From positions 1,302,001 through 1,366,000 of the forward strand of contig NZ_LT900024.1 in the NCBI RefSeq assembly GCF_900182925.1: a stretch of 64,000 nt of DNA. The letters are read 5' to 3'. Both the position numbers and the translations under genes were made by a program. Shown here one piece after another: positions 1 through 12,943 of the stretch; positions within the stretch are counted from its first letter, which is position 1; every line of letters starts with the position of its first letter. The stretch is from Psychrobacter sp. LV10R520-6. Lineage in GTDB: Bacteria; Pseudomonadota; Gammaproteobacteria; Pseudomonadales; Moraxellaceae. A model generated the notes under the pieces. That model was given only the letters and a program-made list of their open reading frames with translations. It searched no databases and was not told the origin of the DNA.

Positions 1-244
1 GATCCAGCACCCCATCCTTCTGGCCTGCAATGACTTTAGGCTCATTACTAGTGGTTGCTCGATCAGCAGATGGCCCTGTTCGCTTACTTATAGTATCAGT
101 ACTGTTTAAGTCTATCTCCCATTGTCCAGCGATGGCAGGGCTAATATGGGTAGTAATCGTCGGTTTGCTAATGACTTTACCATTTACTGGCAGTGACGCT
201 AAAATAGCTGCTAATGAAAATGAAGCAATTGAGAGAGGTTCCAT
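1..244 (-). CDS. Hypothetical exported protein, N-terminal part (runs off the window)
   Basis: The minus strand is open from an ATG at 244 to the window edge, giving 81 codons that begin MEPLSIASFSLAAILASLPV. This looks like a short uncharged signal peptide, followed by a Ser/Thr-rich polar region. An AAGG sequence lies about 7 bases before the ATG, supporting this start. I do not recognise the family and the C-terminus is missing. A plus-strand frame also covers this stretch, but it has no comparable start context, so I prefer the minus-strand reading. Confidence 0.5.
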   Translation of the reverse strand, partial: MEPLSIASFSLAAILASLPVNGKVISKPTITTHISPAIAGQWEIDLNSTDTISKRTGPSADRATTSNEPKVIAGQKDGVLD

Positions 245-632
245 AGTTAACCTTTTTATTCATAATAATAAGTAATATGACCATTAGCGTAAGTCTTGGA
301 CACCAAAAACACAAGTAACATTATGCTATAAGTAGCTAAAAAAGAGTTAACACGTCAGTCAATGACGCAGCCATTATGTTCAATTGTCTTCCTACTCAAA
401 TTGACCTGATAGTCTCAATTAATAAAGACAGTTATTAAAAAAATTACTAAAGAAAAAGCTTCGAAAAACTTATTAAAAGCAGATATTAAAAAATAACGCC
501 ATGACTCTGATTTGCTTATAGCAAGAAGACATGGCGTTATGTTGGTTAAGTATGCTCAGTTAACTTTATCGAAATATTTGGACAGTTCATTAACTGGTTT
601 GCTAATTAACGTCCTAATTAACTAGTTTTGTG
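245..632. other. Intergenic region with the leuA terminator
   Basis: This AT-rich gap separates leuA from the partial exported protein, both on the minus strand. It holds the hairpin listed separately at 487-540. I see no convincing gene in it. The 245-480 part presumably carries the promoter of the leftward gene. Confidence 0.5.
487..540 (-). terminator. Rho-independent terminator of leuA
   Basis: A perfect 11-bp inverted repeat (493-503 with 530-540) encloses a loop that can form its own small TTGC/GCAA hairpin. On the minus strand it is followed directly by a run of six T. It lies about 90 bases past the leuA stop. Confidence 0.8.
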
Positions 633-2429
633 TTAAGCAGCTGTTGTACTAGGCGCTTGAGCAAAGGCAGATAACGCTCCTTTTAACATCGCCGATACGG
701 TGCTGCTACAGGTACCAATGCCCGAGTAAACCTCACCATCGACATTCAGCTGAATGTAAGCCGCTGCATTAGCATTGGTCTTATTATCGCTGTTAGTACC
801 ATCGTCGATACCGTTGCCATCACTATCAATATTGTTATGCTGCGGATTGATAGCATGCTCAGCATAGTTGATAACATGTAGCGACTTGCCGGTATGCTGT
901 GCCAAGCCATCGATGAATGATGACAATGGACCGTTGCCTGTCCCATCGATAGTGATGGTCTCGCCATTCATCTGCACTTGGCCGTTAAAGTAAACCTCAC
1001 CACCTTTATTATTGACACTATAATCTAACAGCTCAAAACTGCCTTGCTGTAAGTAGATATCTTCAAAAGTCTGCAATACTTCATCGTTTTGCAATTCGCG
1101 CGCGGCGGTTTCAGCTTGATGTTGTACGACGCGGCTAAAGTCAATTTGCATCCAACGCGGTAAGTTGAAGCCATAGTTGCGTTGAAGAATATAAGCGACG
1201 CCCCCTTTGCCTGACTGACTATTGATACGCACCACATCTTGATAGCTGCGACCAATATGCGCCGGATCGATGGGTAAATAAGCCACATCCCAAACGTTTT
1301 CGGTCTGCTCGACATTTTTCTCATTATAATCAAGAGATTTTTTAATAGCGTCTTGATGCGAGCCACTAAAGGCAGTAAAGACCAGCTCACCAACATAAGG
1401 ATGGCGTGGGTGTAGCGGTAAATTATTACACTCGCTGACCACTTGTACGATTTCACTCATATTACTAAAATCTAGCTCAGGGTCGATACCTTGGCTAAAC
1501 AAGTTCATCGCCATGACCATAATATCCATATTACCAGTACGCTCACCGTTACCAAGCAGCGTACCCTCAATACGATCTGCGCCAGCAAGCACACCAAGCT
1601 CCGCGGCAGCTACGGCACAGCCGCGATCATTATGAGTGTGCAAACTGACCATCACATGCTCTCGTTTGGCTAAGTTACGGCAAAAATACTCAACTTGATC
1701 GGCGAAGATATTGGGCATAGAGGCTTCAACCGTTGCGGGCAAGTTAAGAATCACTTCTTGACCATGCTGTGGCTGCCAGATATCACAAACCGCATCACAA
1801 ACTTCTACCGCATATTCTGGTTCGGTTTGACTAAAGCTTTCAGGCGAATACTGAAATACCCATTCCGTTTCAGGATATTTGGCAGCATATTCAACCAACA
1901 ACTTTGCACCAGTGATGGCAATTTCTTTAATCTCAGCTTTATCCTTCCCGTATACTTTTTCACGTTGGATGCGACAAGTTGAGTTATAGACGTGAACAAT
2001 GGCGCGTTTTGCGCCTTTTAGTGATTCAAAGGTACGGGCAATCAAATGCTCACGGGCTTGAACCAATACTTGCAAGGTCACATCTTTAGGCACATGGTTT
2101 TCTTCAATTAATTTACGGGCAAAATCAAACTCGACTTGCGCTGCTGATGGAAAGCCAATCTCAATCTCTTTAAAGCCTACATCGACCAAAGTCTCAAAAA
2201 AACGCATTTTTTGTTCAATGGTCATCGGATCAATCAGAGCTTGGTTACCATCACGCAGATCCACACTGGCCCATATGGGTGATTTCTCAATCGTTTTGCT
2301 TGGCCATGTGCGATCTGGTAACGAGGGAGCAAAAGCAAAGGGACGATATTTACGAAAATCAAAAGCGGCCTGTTTTGGTGCTACTTTAACAGAGGCAGGT
2401 TTCGCAGTACGTGTGGCATTGTCAGACAT
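633..2429 (-). CDS. leuA: 2-isopropylmalate synthase
   Basis: First committed step of leucine synthesis: acetyl-CoA plus 2-oxoisovalerate gives 2-isopropylmalate. The roughly 598-residue protein is the long form of LeuA. A TIM-barrel HMGL domain (about residues 45-330) carries the DLRDGNQAL and SLHTHND motifs. A C-terminal leucine-sensing domain contains a polar low-complexity insertion (DSDGNGIDDGTN) not expected in the fold. I chose the ATG at 2429 over a TTG six bases upstream because AAGGA sits six bases before it. It is divergent from an Lrp-type regulator across 230 bp, which suggests control by that protein. A strong terminator follows the gene. Confidence 0.95.
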   Translation of the reverse strand: MSDNATRTAKPASVKVAPKQAAFDFRKYRPFAFAPSLPDRTWPSKTIEKSPIWASVDLRDGNQALIDPMTIEQKMRFFETLVDVGFKEIEIGFPSAAQVEFDFARKLIEENHVPKDVTLQVLVQAREHLIARTFESLKGAKRAIVHVYNSTCRIQREKVYGKDKAEIKEIAITGAKLLVEYAAKYPETEWVFQYSPESFSQTEPEYAVEVCDAVCDIWQPQHGQEVILNLPATVEASMPNIFADQVEYFCRNLAKREHVMVSLHTHNDRGCAVAAAELGVLAGADRIEGTLLGNGERTGNMDIMVMAMNLFSQGIDPELDFSNMSEIVQVVSECNNLPLHPRHPYVGELVFTAFSGSHQDAIKKSLDYNEKNVEQTENVWDVAYLPIDPAHIGRSYQDVVRINSQSGKGGVAYILQRNYGFNLPRWMQIDFSRVVQHQAETAARELQNDEVLQTFEDIYLQQGSFELLDYSVNNKGGEVYFNGQVQMNGETITIDGTGNGPLSSFIDGLAQHTGKSLHVINYAEHAINPQHNNIDSDGNGIDDGTNSDNKTNANAAAYIQLNVDGEVYSGIGTCSSTVSAMLKGALSAFAQAPSTTAA

Positions 2430-2659
2430 AATCAATCCTTAGATGAAGTGGCAATTTATATTTTTAACAAGTTATATTTCTAACTAGCTGATAAATAAAT
2501 CAGCGTTTATCATACGAGTTAACAGAAGTTAATATCATTATAATAACAAAGTTCGTAGAGTGAAAAGCAGCTTTATTTCATATATCTTGTTGTTATATTA
2601 GTGCTAAATACTCATATAATCGCTATAATTAGGTTAATTCACTAATTAATTGATACGTT

Positions 2660-3148
2660 ATGCCAAATAGCCATTCTTATAGTCTATTACCGATTGATAT
2701 CGATAAGACCGACAAGCACTTATTGCGTTTATTACAGTTAGAGGCACGCATGAGCATTACTGAGCTTGCTGACCGCGTTAATCTCTCTGCTACGCCCTGC
2801 GCGCGCCGGATTAAACGCTTAGAAGATACTGGCATTATCACCGGCTATCATACTCAAACCGACGCGCAAAAATTGGGCTATCCTTTATCGGTATTTATCG
2901 CTATCAGCATGGATCGCCATACCGCCGAACGCTTTGAGCAGTTTGAGCATAAAGTTCAAAGCTTCGATGAAGTGATCAGTTGTAGCATTGTTACTGGACG
3001 CACTGAAGATTACTTAATTAAAGTACGGGTGCGCGATATGGCACATTATGAGGAATTTTTATTACACAGGCTTAATCGTATCGAAGGGGTTGCTCAAGTA
3101 CATACCAGCTTTGAGCTGCGAGAAGTATTTAACCGTAGCATAGTTTAG
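2660..3148 (+). CDS. Lrp/AsnC family transcriptional regulator
   Basis: A 162-residue DNA-binding protein of the feast/famine family. Residues about 17-65 form the AsnC-type helix-turn-helix (SITELADRVNLSATPCARRI). The rest is the RAM (alpha-beta sandwich) domain that binds effector amino acids and builds dimers or octamers. Length is normal for Lrp. Divergent transcription from leuA makes leucine or branched-chain amino acid response a reasonable inference, but the true effector cannot be read from sequence. It could equally be a BkdR- or PutR-like member. No strong ribosome site precedes the ATG. Confidence 0.9.
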   Translation: MPNSHSYSLLPIDIDKTDKHLLRLLQLEARMSITELADRVNLSATPCARRIKRLEDTGIITGYHTQTDAQKLGYPLSVFIAISMDRHTAERFEQFEHKVQSFDEVISCSIVTGRTEDYLIKVRVRDMAHYEEFLLHRLNRIEGVAQVHTSFELREVFNRSIV

Positions 3149-3244
3149 TTTTATTGTTGTTGAGCTTTTGAATAAATACAGATGCTTAAGATTATATAGT
3201 TAAAAATCAATGTTAGAACGTTTACTAAATACTGATCGTATATC

Positions 3245-4549
3245 CTATGCCGTCCGCTGTGGCTGGCGCCGAAAGAATAACAGTAGAACAATACCGATAA
3301 GCAGTCCAATACTAGCGACCAGCAATCCGGCATTAAAATTATCATTATCGCCTGCCAAAGCGACGGTCACTAACGGCCCAAGAAACTGCCCTAGCGCATA
3401 AGCTAAAGTCGCCAATCCTATTAGTAAATTAGAGTAATCTGGATTGATATTCTTAATAAGCGTAAGCGTCATTGAGACCATACCGACAAAGGTTAATCCC
3501 AAAATGACTGCGTTAGCATATAAGCCAATCGCCCCATCGAACCATAAGGGCAAAAACATCCCTAACGCTTGCAACAGTGTCAGGCCTATTAAGGTTTTAA
3601 TCTCACCGATACGCTTAGCAAGTGCACCCCAAATTGGATTAGATATCATCGCAAAAATACCCACAACCAACCAAATCAGCAGTCCGGCATAGGTTTGCGT
3701 GGTTAATCGCTGCGCTGCCATTACCGGCAGAAAAGTCGCTGAGGTAATATAACCAAACCCTGCAAGCACGTAACTTGCTGACAATAATAAAATGGCCTTG
3801 GTGTGACCAATCGACGCCTCATATAACGATCTTTTGAAATTAATATAGGTTTGATGCACTGAGAAGCGCTGATCGTTATGGTTCGACTCTAAGCGCTCAG
3901 ATGCCGTGTTAGGTATAGTAGGCGCAGCCAACGGACGTATAGCATAGAGCAGCCATATAACCGGTAAGCTACTGATACCTGCAACGAGCCAAATAATATC
4001 AAAATGATAGCCTAGCGTTAACAGCCACCACGTCAGTATAGCGGAGGCGCTAATACCGACCCCAATACCCGCGTAATGTAACGCTGACAGCACAGAGCGA
4101 CGCTCGGCACTAAAGCGCTGAATGACCAATGATGAGCTCAAAATCATCGCCACCCCACTGGCTATACCTGACAGCAGACGAATGATATACCACCAGCTCA
4201 AAGACAAATTTGGCACAACCAACAGCATAGTAGTGACTATACTAATGCTGGTCCAAACTATCAGCATCTGCCATGTCAAACGATGCGGCACAAACATCGC
4301 AATGAGTGCACCAATAAAGTAGCCAATATAATTGACCGAAGCCAGCCATCCGGCAATGGTGGTCGATAGCGTCAGCTGAGTCATAATATCAGGCAGGGTG
4401 GCGGTAAATAAAAAGCGCCCATAGCCCATCACCACCGCCATGCAATATAGTCCTATCGCTGCGATGGCGGTTTCGTTGGTAATGCGGGGTATTATACGGT
4501 GGCGAGATTCAGTCATCATGACAGAGCCAATTTGCGGCGCTTGGCACAC
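3245..4549 (-). CDS. MFS transporter of the YbfB/YjiJ type
   Basis: A roughly 430-residue inner-membrane protein with about 12 hydrophobic segments and the pattern of the YbfB/YjiJ branch of the major facilitator superfamily (an early VMGYGRFLFTATLP segment). The substrate is unknown. The GTG at 4549 is the first possible start, but AAGGA sits only two bases before it. The ATG pair at 4519/4516 gives a protein 10-11 residues shorter and is an equally good choice. It is last in the leftward run ampG-prmC-moeB-ABC1 kinase-MFS, 85 bp from the kinase gene, so cotranscription is possible but unproven. Confidence 0.85.
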   Translation of the reverse strand: MCQAPQIGSVMMTESRHRIIPRITNETAIAAIGLYCMAVVMGYGRFLFTATLPDIMTQLTLSTTIAGWLASVNYIGYFIGALIAMFVPHRLTWQMLIVWTSISIVTTMLLVVPNLSLSWWYIIRLLSGIASGVAMILSSSLVIQRFSAERRSVLSALHYAGIGVGISASAILTWWLLTLGYHFDIIWLVAGISSLPVIWLLYAIRPLAAPTIPNTASERLESNHNDQRFSVHQTYINFKRSLYEASIGHTKAILLLSASYVLAGFGYITSATFLPVMAAQRLTTQTYAGLLIWLVVGIFAMISNPIWGALAKRIGEIKTLIGLTLLQALGMFLPLWFDGAIGLYANAVILGLTFVGMVSMTLTLIKNINPDYSNLLIGLATLAYALGQFLGPLVTVALAGDNDNFNAGLLVASIGLLIGIVLLLFFRRQPQRTA

Positions 4550-4634
4550 AATCCTTTGTGTTGAAATTCTTTAAAAATAGCAGGCAGTTAGTGAAGAAAA
4601 TCTACGACGATCCAATAGATAACGTTGCTAAAGA

Positions 4635-5966
4635 TTACGCTATTAGTGTTGTATCTGCTTGTCCTAACATCGCTACTCGTTTATCACTGAACATATCCAT
4701 ATCAGGCGCTAGCGTACGCATAAACCGATCAAAATATAGTAACTGTTTAGTCAATAAAGCAAAATCACGCGGAAAGTGTATACCATGACGCTTACCCACG
4801 TCGACAATCTCGAGCATCATCTTATTAAGATCATCCGCTTGCTCTTTAGTGTTGAACGGTATGCCGCTAGTAAACGCTTTATCTTCAGCCATAATAGACT
4901 GCATCATGCTTTGCAAATCCTTGGCCAAGGCAACCTCGTCTACTTGATTACGCATGTTGGTCATTTCCATATCAATCATATGGTGTGCCATCATCTGATA
5001 ATCGTTATCTTGCAAAGCCTGCATCATACCCATACAAGCGCGCCAGCTTTCGGCTTTCAACTTACCCACGATACCAAAATCCAAAAAGCCAATCCGGCCG
5101 TCAGTTAATAGCATCAGATTACCCGCATGTAAGTCGGCATGGAAGCTATTGCACAACATCAAACTTGCAAACCACGTGTTTAAAGTATCTGCCATCACTT
5201 GTGCGGGGTCGTCACAATACTGGCGCATGGCAGACTCATCGACCATAGAAACCCCGTACAATCGACTCATGGTCAGTACGCGCCTAGTGGTCAGCTCATC
5301 ATAGACTTCAGGACCAACAACTCGCGTGTTACCTGATACTGTTAAGAATTGCTGAAAATCGCGAATGTTTTGCGCCTCAGCGATAAAGTCTGTTTCTGCC
5401 AACATGCGCAGCCGAATCTCATCGATAATCGGCGCAATACTAGCAAATCTCATGGATGGCATCAGCAGCTCTAGCAGTTTAGTCACAGCATGCAATACGC
5501 CTAAATCGGTCTGCATGATGGTTTCCACACCGGGCTTTTGAACTTTTAATACCACTTCATCGCCATTATGTAGACGGGCGGTATGGACTTGCGCAATAGA
5601 AGCTGATGCTAGTGGTTTTTTCTCAATATGAGCGAATTTATCACTTAGCGTCTGGCCATCCATTGCCAGCTCAGCCATTAATACCCGCTCGATATAATCA
5701 TATGACAAGGGGGTCGTTTGATCTAAAAAATCTTGAAATGCCTCAACATACTCACGTGGAAATAGCGACGGCGTACTGGCAATAAACTGGCCAATTTTTA
5801 TATAAGTGGTACCCAGCTGCTCAAATGTTTCTTTTAGCAGCTTAGCATCAGGCTTCTCACCTTTTGCCACTCGTAACGCAGACAGCCCAGCAATACTGGC
5901 TGTTTGACGAACACGGTTAACAACATTAAAAGTATGTTTTAATAAATGAGGACGATGGATTTTCAT
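4635..5966 (-). CDS. ABC1/AarF (UbiB-like) atypical kinase
   Basis: A 443-residue member of the ABC1/UbiB protein-kinase-like family, whose members act as ATPases linked to ubiquinone or lipid handling. Visible motifs in order: the KxGQ-type KIGQ, ASIAQVH (Ala-rich loop replacing the Gly-rich loop), VVLKVQKPG with the ATP-contacting Lys, FHADLHAGN (catalytic loop) and LDFG (metal-binding Asp). It lacks the two C-terminal membrane helices typical of UbiB, so I call it AarF-like and not ubiB. The ATG at 5966 is preferred to a TTG at 5975; neither has a clear ribosome site. It lies just downstream of moeB. Confidence 0.88.
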   Translation of the reverse strand: MKIHRPHLLKHTFNVVNRVRQTASIAGLSALRVAKGEKPDAKLLKETFEQLGTTYIKIGQFIASTPSLFPREYVEAFQDFLDQTTPLSYDYIERVLMAELAMDGQTLSDKFAHIEKKPLASASIAQVHTARLHNGDEVVLKVQKPGVETIMQTDLGVLHAVTKLLELLMPSMRFASIAPIIDEIRLRMLAETDFIAEAQNIRDFQQFLTVSGNTRVVGPEVYDELTTRRVLTMSRLYGVSMVDESAMRQYCDDPAQVMADTLNTWFASLMLCNSFHADLHAGNLMLLTDGRIGFLDFGIVGKLKAESWRACMGMMQALQDNDYQMMAHHMIDMEMTNMRNQVDEVALAKDLQSMMQSIMAEDKAFTSGIPFNTKEQADDLNKMMLEIVDVGKRHGIHFPRDFALLTKQLLYFDRFMRTLAPDMDMFSDKRVAMLGQADTTLIA

Positions 5967-6017
5967 AAAGGACAACTGTTATCAGTAAACAAAAAATAGT
6001 TAAAAATAATTAGAAAG

Positions 6018-6809
6018 CTAGACAGCACATATAGGACATTGCTTATCTTGCCGATAGCCCATTAGCCGCTGCTGCATCAGGCTACCGTCCCATATTAGCA
6101 GTTTATTTGTCAGTGGATTTTTGGTTAATCCTAAATATTGCAAAGCGGCGTTGGCTTGCAAGCTGCCCATGATAGCAGTGGTACTCGATAATACGCCTGA
6201 ATTGGCGCAAGTACGCTCATCAAATTCTGTATCAGCATCAAGAGAACCAAACACACAGTAATAACAGCCTGTGTTTAACTGCGGTTCGAACAATGCCAAT
6301 TGACCTTGCATCGCAATCGCTGAAGCAGACAGTAACGGGATTTGATAGCGTACACTGATACGATTAATGACATCGCGGGTCGCAAAATTATCGGTACAAT
6401 CTAACAGTAAATCTGGCTTACCAGACGCCATGTCCAGTAGCTTATAAGCATTATCTTCGCTCAAACGAGCAACTGTACCACGGGCACCAATCAATGGATT
6501 AATTTGCTGTAACATATGGGCAGCAGTGAGTGCTTTTGGCTTGCCAATATCATCTGGTAGAAACAGCGTCTGCCGCTGCAAGTTACTGGCCTCAATCACA
6601 TCATCATCAATCAGATGCACTTGCCCAAGCCCTGCACGTACTAGGGTCTCAGAAGCAGGACAACCCAGTCCGCCAGCACCAATCATCACCACACGGGCAG
6701 ACTTTAGCCGTAACTGGGCATCAAGATCCCAGCCGTCGAGCAATACCTGCCGAGCGTAACGTAGGAGTTCGTCGTCTGTCAGTACTTCTATATCTGCTGG
6801 ATGGGTCAT
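6018..6809 (-). CDS. moeB: MoeB/ThiF/HesA family adenylyltransferase
   Basis: An E1-like enzyme that adenylates the C-terminal Gly-Gly of a sulfur-carrier protein (MoaD or ThiS). It shows the nucleotide-binding motif VMIGAGGLGCPASE, the conserved LIDDDVIEASNLQRQ segment with the catalytic Arg, and DCTDNFATR. Two CxxC pairs (CYYC and CPIC near the C-terminus) form the structural zinc site. At 263 residues it has no rhodanese domain, as in E. coli MoeB. The ATG at 6809 is preferred to a TTG four codons upstream. prmC directly upstream is a common pairing in Moraxellaceae. A ThiF role cannot be excluded. Confidence 0.88.
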   Translation of the reverse strand: MTHPADIEVLTDDELLRYARQVLLDGWDLDAQLRLKSARVVMIGAGGLGCPASETLVRAGLGQVHLIDDDVIEASNLQRQTLFLPDDIGKPKALTAAHMLQQINPLIGARGTVARLSEDNAYKLLDMASGKPDLLLDCTDNFATRDVINRISVRYQIPLLSASAIAMQGQLALFEPQLNTGCYYCVFGSLDADTEFDERTCANSGVLSSTTAIMGSLQANAALQYLGLTKNPLTNKLLIWDGSLMQQRLMGYRQDKQCPICAV

Positions 6810-6885
6810 ATTGTTTACCAAAGCTTATTGAGAGCTTATTACTTTTAAGATTAGGACTTTGAAGATAGATACTTTGAAGCTTGTT

Positions 6886-7827
6886 TTAAAAGAGCTGCCC
6901 AAGGGTCACGCGCTCATTACCCCCAAAATCTTGCATGGTTTGTACAGCGTCAAAACCGTTATCCAAAAACAGCTGGCGTACAGCAGCCCCTTGGTCGAAG
7001 CCATGCTCAATCGCTAATAACCCGCCTGCTCGTAAATATGGTAATGACTGCTGAACTATGTGTTCAATATCAGCTAAGCCGTTATTGGCTGCACTTAAAG
7101 CGCTGATAGGTTCCGCCTGTAAGCGTTGCAAATGCTCATCCGACTCATCAATATAAGGTGGATTTGAAACGATCACATCAAATAATGACTCAAGATTGGT
7201 AGGTAATTCGTTATACCAGCTGCTTTGTACAAATTCAATATTGGTAATATTATTAACAGCTGCATTATGACGTGCGACTTCAAGCGCCTCTGCTGACACA
7301 TCAACCGCGACAACCTGCCAGCTATTTTTTGCAACATTAGTTTTTGTATTACCAGTGCTACCTTGCGCTAGCTCATGCGCAATACTAATAGCGATACAGC
7401 CTGAACCGGTTCCTAAATCAAGTAAGCGTTTATTAGCTTTATTTTTAGGCTTTTCAATAGTAGTTTCAGTATTACCCTGCGCCTTTATCCAAAGCAGCAC
7501 CTGTTCAACCAATATCTCAGTATCCGGTCTAGGTATTAAAGTATGCTCATTCACATTGAAATTAAGCGACCAGAATTCCTGATGACCGGTTAAATAAGCC
7601 AAAGGAATACCCTGCTGCATCTTGGTCACACCAGCATTGAATTGTTCAAACTCGCTATCCGTCAGCTGGTAATTCTCTTCCATAATAAGAAACGCAGATG
7701 GCTTAGCTAGCACATAAAGCAACCAATCCGTTATCCAAAACTTCGGAATACCCGCATCTGTAGCCGTGCTTACTACTTGCTGTTTTATTTGTAGTACTGT
7801 CATGTCTACTGCTTTGGGCGCTGTCAT
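6886..7827 (-). CDS. prmC: Release factor glutamine methyltransferase PrmC (HemK)
   Basis: SAM-dependent enzyme that methylates the GGQ glutamine of release factors RF1 and RF2. The 313-residue protein has an N-terminal helical release-factor-binding domain and a Rossmann methyltransferase domain with LLDLGTGSGCIAISIA (SAM site) and the signature NPPY (in DVIVSNPPYIDES). A Lys/Thr/Asn-rich insertion (about residues 115-132) lengthens the linker before the SAM motif. AAGAG lies six bases before the ATG at 7827. It is 49 bp downstream of ampG and upstream of moeB, all on the minus strand. Confidence 0.94.
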   Translation of the reverse strand: MTAPKAVDMTVLQIKQQVVSTATDAGIPKFWITDWLLYVLAKPSAFLIMEENYQLTDSEFEQFNAGVTKMQQGIPLAYLTGHQEFWSLNFNVNEHTLIPRPDTEILVEQVLLWIKAQGNTETTIEKPKNKANKRLLDLGTGSGCIAISIAHELAQGSTGNTKTNVAKNSWQVVAVDVSAEALEVARHNAAVNNITNIEFVQSSWYNELPTNLESLFDVIVSNPPYIDESDEHLQRLQAEPISALSAANNGLADIEHIVQQSLPYLRAGGLLAIEHGFDQGAAVRQLFLDNGFDAVQTMQDFGGNERVTLGQLF

Positions 7828-7875
7828 AAAAAACTCTTAATGGTTATCTGGGTCTTATCCGTTGTAATTCGCACG

Positions 7876-9558
7876 CTACTCTGTAGCACGTGGCGGCTCT
7901 TTAGTATTTGATAAATTAGGATTGGCTTTGGTTAACTCAACACCTTTATTGCCACCACTGTCATTATTGTCGTCATCACCATCACCATCACCATCACCAT
8001 CACCATAGATATCATCGTTATCACCAATAACAATATGCTTATCAACATAGTAAATCAGCGCTAGAATTGGAATACCAATCAAAAAGGTAAACATAAAGAA
8101 GAACGGATAACTGGTACTGTCAACGATAGTACCCGAATATCCACCCACCACTTTTGGCAGTAGCGTCATGAGTGATGAAAATATTGAATACTGTACCGCC
8201 GTAAAGCGAATGGAGGTTAGCGCAGATAAAAAAGCAATAAATACCGCACTGGCCAGACCTGCCGCAAGGTTATCAAGAATCACAGCAAAATACATATATG
8301 GCAGACTACCTGGATGGTAAGTCAGTAGAATAAAGAGCAGATTAGTCACACAGGCTAGGATTGCCCCAACCATCATAGCCCGCATAATACGCATTTTTTG
8401 GGCCAATAACCCACCTAAAAATCCACCACCGATCGCCATGACGACCCCAACCAGTTTAACCGCATTGGCAATATCGACCTTAGTGAAATCCATATCTTGA
8501 TAAAAGACATTGGAGATAACGCCAGCGACAATATCAGAGATACGGTAGAGGCCAATCAGCGCTAATAACAATAAGGCTTTCTTACCGTAACGACGGAAGA
8601 AATCAGCAATAGGCTCAACCCATGTCGTATTAGCAAACTCTTGCTCTACAAGATTGGCTTTTACTAAACCGTAGCCAACAGCTAAAGCCGATGCCAAACT
8701 CAATACCATACGTACAATTTCAGTTAAAAAACCCGAAAACACACCTTCTGTCTCAGGCAGTACTAGTCCCGCATTGGCAAACACCAATACAAACCCAATG
8801 ACTGATATGGCAAATACCAGTACCAGACGGGTGTAGTCTGAAGTCTTACGCTCAACGACTACTTGTTGCCTGACAGGCTCATGAATGACTAAAGTGGTAA
8901 TAACCCCAACGCCCATGACCCCTGCCATAATCCAGTAAGTATTACGCCACGCTTCATAACTATAAAAGCTCTCGGTAGAACCAAAATAATCGGCTAAATA
9001 TAATGCGCCGGCACCCGCGACAATCATTCCTAATCGGTAGCCAGTGACATACATGGCAGACAATACTGCCTGTAAGCTAGGCGGTGCCAGCTCAATACGG
9101 TACGCATCAATAACAATATCTTGGGTCGCTGATGAAAATCCCAGTAGTACCGCACCGACTGCCATAAGGACCAAACTGCCTTCGTTGGCTGGGTTAACAC
9201 TGGCCATTATACAAATCGCTGCAATAATCATCAGCTGCGCAACCAATATCCAGCTACGCCTGCGACCTAGTAGTTTGGTTAATATTGGCAATGGCACGGC
9301 ATCAATAAGTGGTGCCCAAATAAATTTGAAGGCATAACCAAGCGCCGCCCAGCTGAACATCGTTACCACACTACGGTCAATACCTGCTTCACGCAGCCAT
9401 AATGATAAACTCGAAAAAATCAATAAAATAGGAATGCCCGCGACAAAACCTAAGAACAGCATGATAATCGAACGCCGATCAAGATAAGCTTGTAAGCTCT
9501 CGCTCAATGACTTTTTAGCGACTGGAGGATTGGGTGGTACAGGTTGGACAGCAGACAT
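7876..9558 (-). CDS. ampG: AmpG-type muropeptide permease (MFS)
   Basis: Inner-membrane importer of anhydro-muropeptides released during cell-wall recycling. The 560-residue protein has the AmpG pattern: an early GFVAGIPILLIFSSLSLWLREAGI segment, about 14 hydrophobic spans, and a SATQDIVIDAYRIE motif. It is longer than E. coli AmpG because of a roughly 45-residue acidic tail with a DGDGDGDGD run encoded by a hexanucleotide repeat (7972-8006). GGTGAG stands five bases before the ATG at 9558. It is the probable first gene of the leftward run that continues with prmC and moeB. Confidence 0.88.
   Translation of the reverse strand: MSAVQPVPPNPPVAKKSLSESLQAYLDRRSIIMLFLGFVAGIPILLIFSSLSLWLREAGIDRSVVTMFSWAALGYAFKFIWAPLIDAVPLPILTKLLGRRRSWILVAQLMIIAAICIMASVNPANEGSLVLMAVGAVLLGFSSATQDIVIDAYRIELAPPSLQAVLSAMYVTGYRLGMIVAGAGALYLADYFGSTESFYSYEAWRNTYWIMAGVMGVGVITTLVIHEPVRQQVVVERKTSDYTRLVLVFAISVIGFVLVFANAGLVLPETEGVFSGFLTEIVRMVLSLASALAVGYGLVKANLVEQEFANTTWVEPIADFFRRYGKKALLLLALIGLYRISDIVAGVISNVFYQDMDFTKVDIANAVKLVGVVMAIGGGFLGGLLAQKMRIMRAMMVGAILACVTNLLFILLTYHPGSLPYMYFAVILDNLAAGLASAVFIAFLSALTSIRFTAVQYSIFSSLMTLLPKVVGGYSGTIVDSTSYPFFFMFTFLIGIPILALIYYVDKHIVIGDNDDIYGDGDGDGDGDDDNNDSGGNKGVELTKANPNLSNTKEPPRATE
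7972..8006 (-). repeat. In-frame hexanucleotide repeat in the ampG tail
   Basis: About five and a half copies of CATCAC on the plus strand (GATGGT or GGTGAT on the coding strand) encode alternating Asp-Gly in the cytoplasmic C-terminal tail. Because the unit is six bases, slippage would change tail length without breaking the frame. Confidence 0.8.
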
Positions 9559-12662
<3,104 letters not shown>

Positions 12663-12701
12663 TCTTTGGCTTAATTTTTACCCTTGTTGAGCAACAAACA
12701 A

Positions 12702-12732
12702 AACAGTCATCTTACAAAGATGGCTGTTTTTT
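12702..12732 (+). terminator. Rho-independent terminator of katG
   Basis: An 11-bp stem with one G-T wobble (ACAGTCATCTT pairing AAGATGGCTGT), a three-base loop and a run of six T, 40 bases after the katG stop. Confidence 0.85.
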
Positions 12733-12943
12733 ATGGTTCGATATAAGTTCAAGGGCGTATTATGAACTACCGATACCCTTTGAATAATCGCTTTTATATT
12801 CCTAAATCGTATAAACAGATACCTATTTATTATATACAAGAATAATGACTTTGTTTTACACTGATTCCTTGCTTCATCTTTGTAGGCTTTGATTTTCTTA
12901 CATACAGACAGTGACTATTTTTATATTTACGAGGAATTAGGTT

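Noticed and set aside
30..275. Plus-strand 81-codon frame at the left edge
   Set aside because: It is antisense to a minus-strand frame with a better start and a signal-peptide-like N-terminus.
2430..2659. Attenuator or leader peptide upstream of leuA
   Set aside because: I saw no short Leu-rich frame followed by competing hairpins; control by the divergent Lrp-type protein is more likely.
5950..5980. TTG start for the ABC1 kinase gene at 5975
   Set aside because: The ATG three codons later is a stronger start and neither has a ribosome site, so the shorter form is used.
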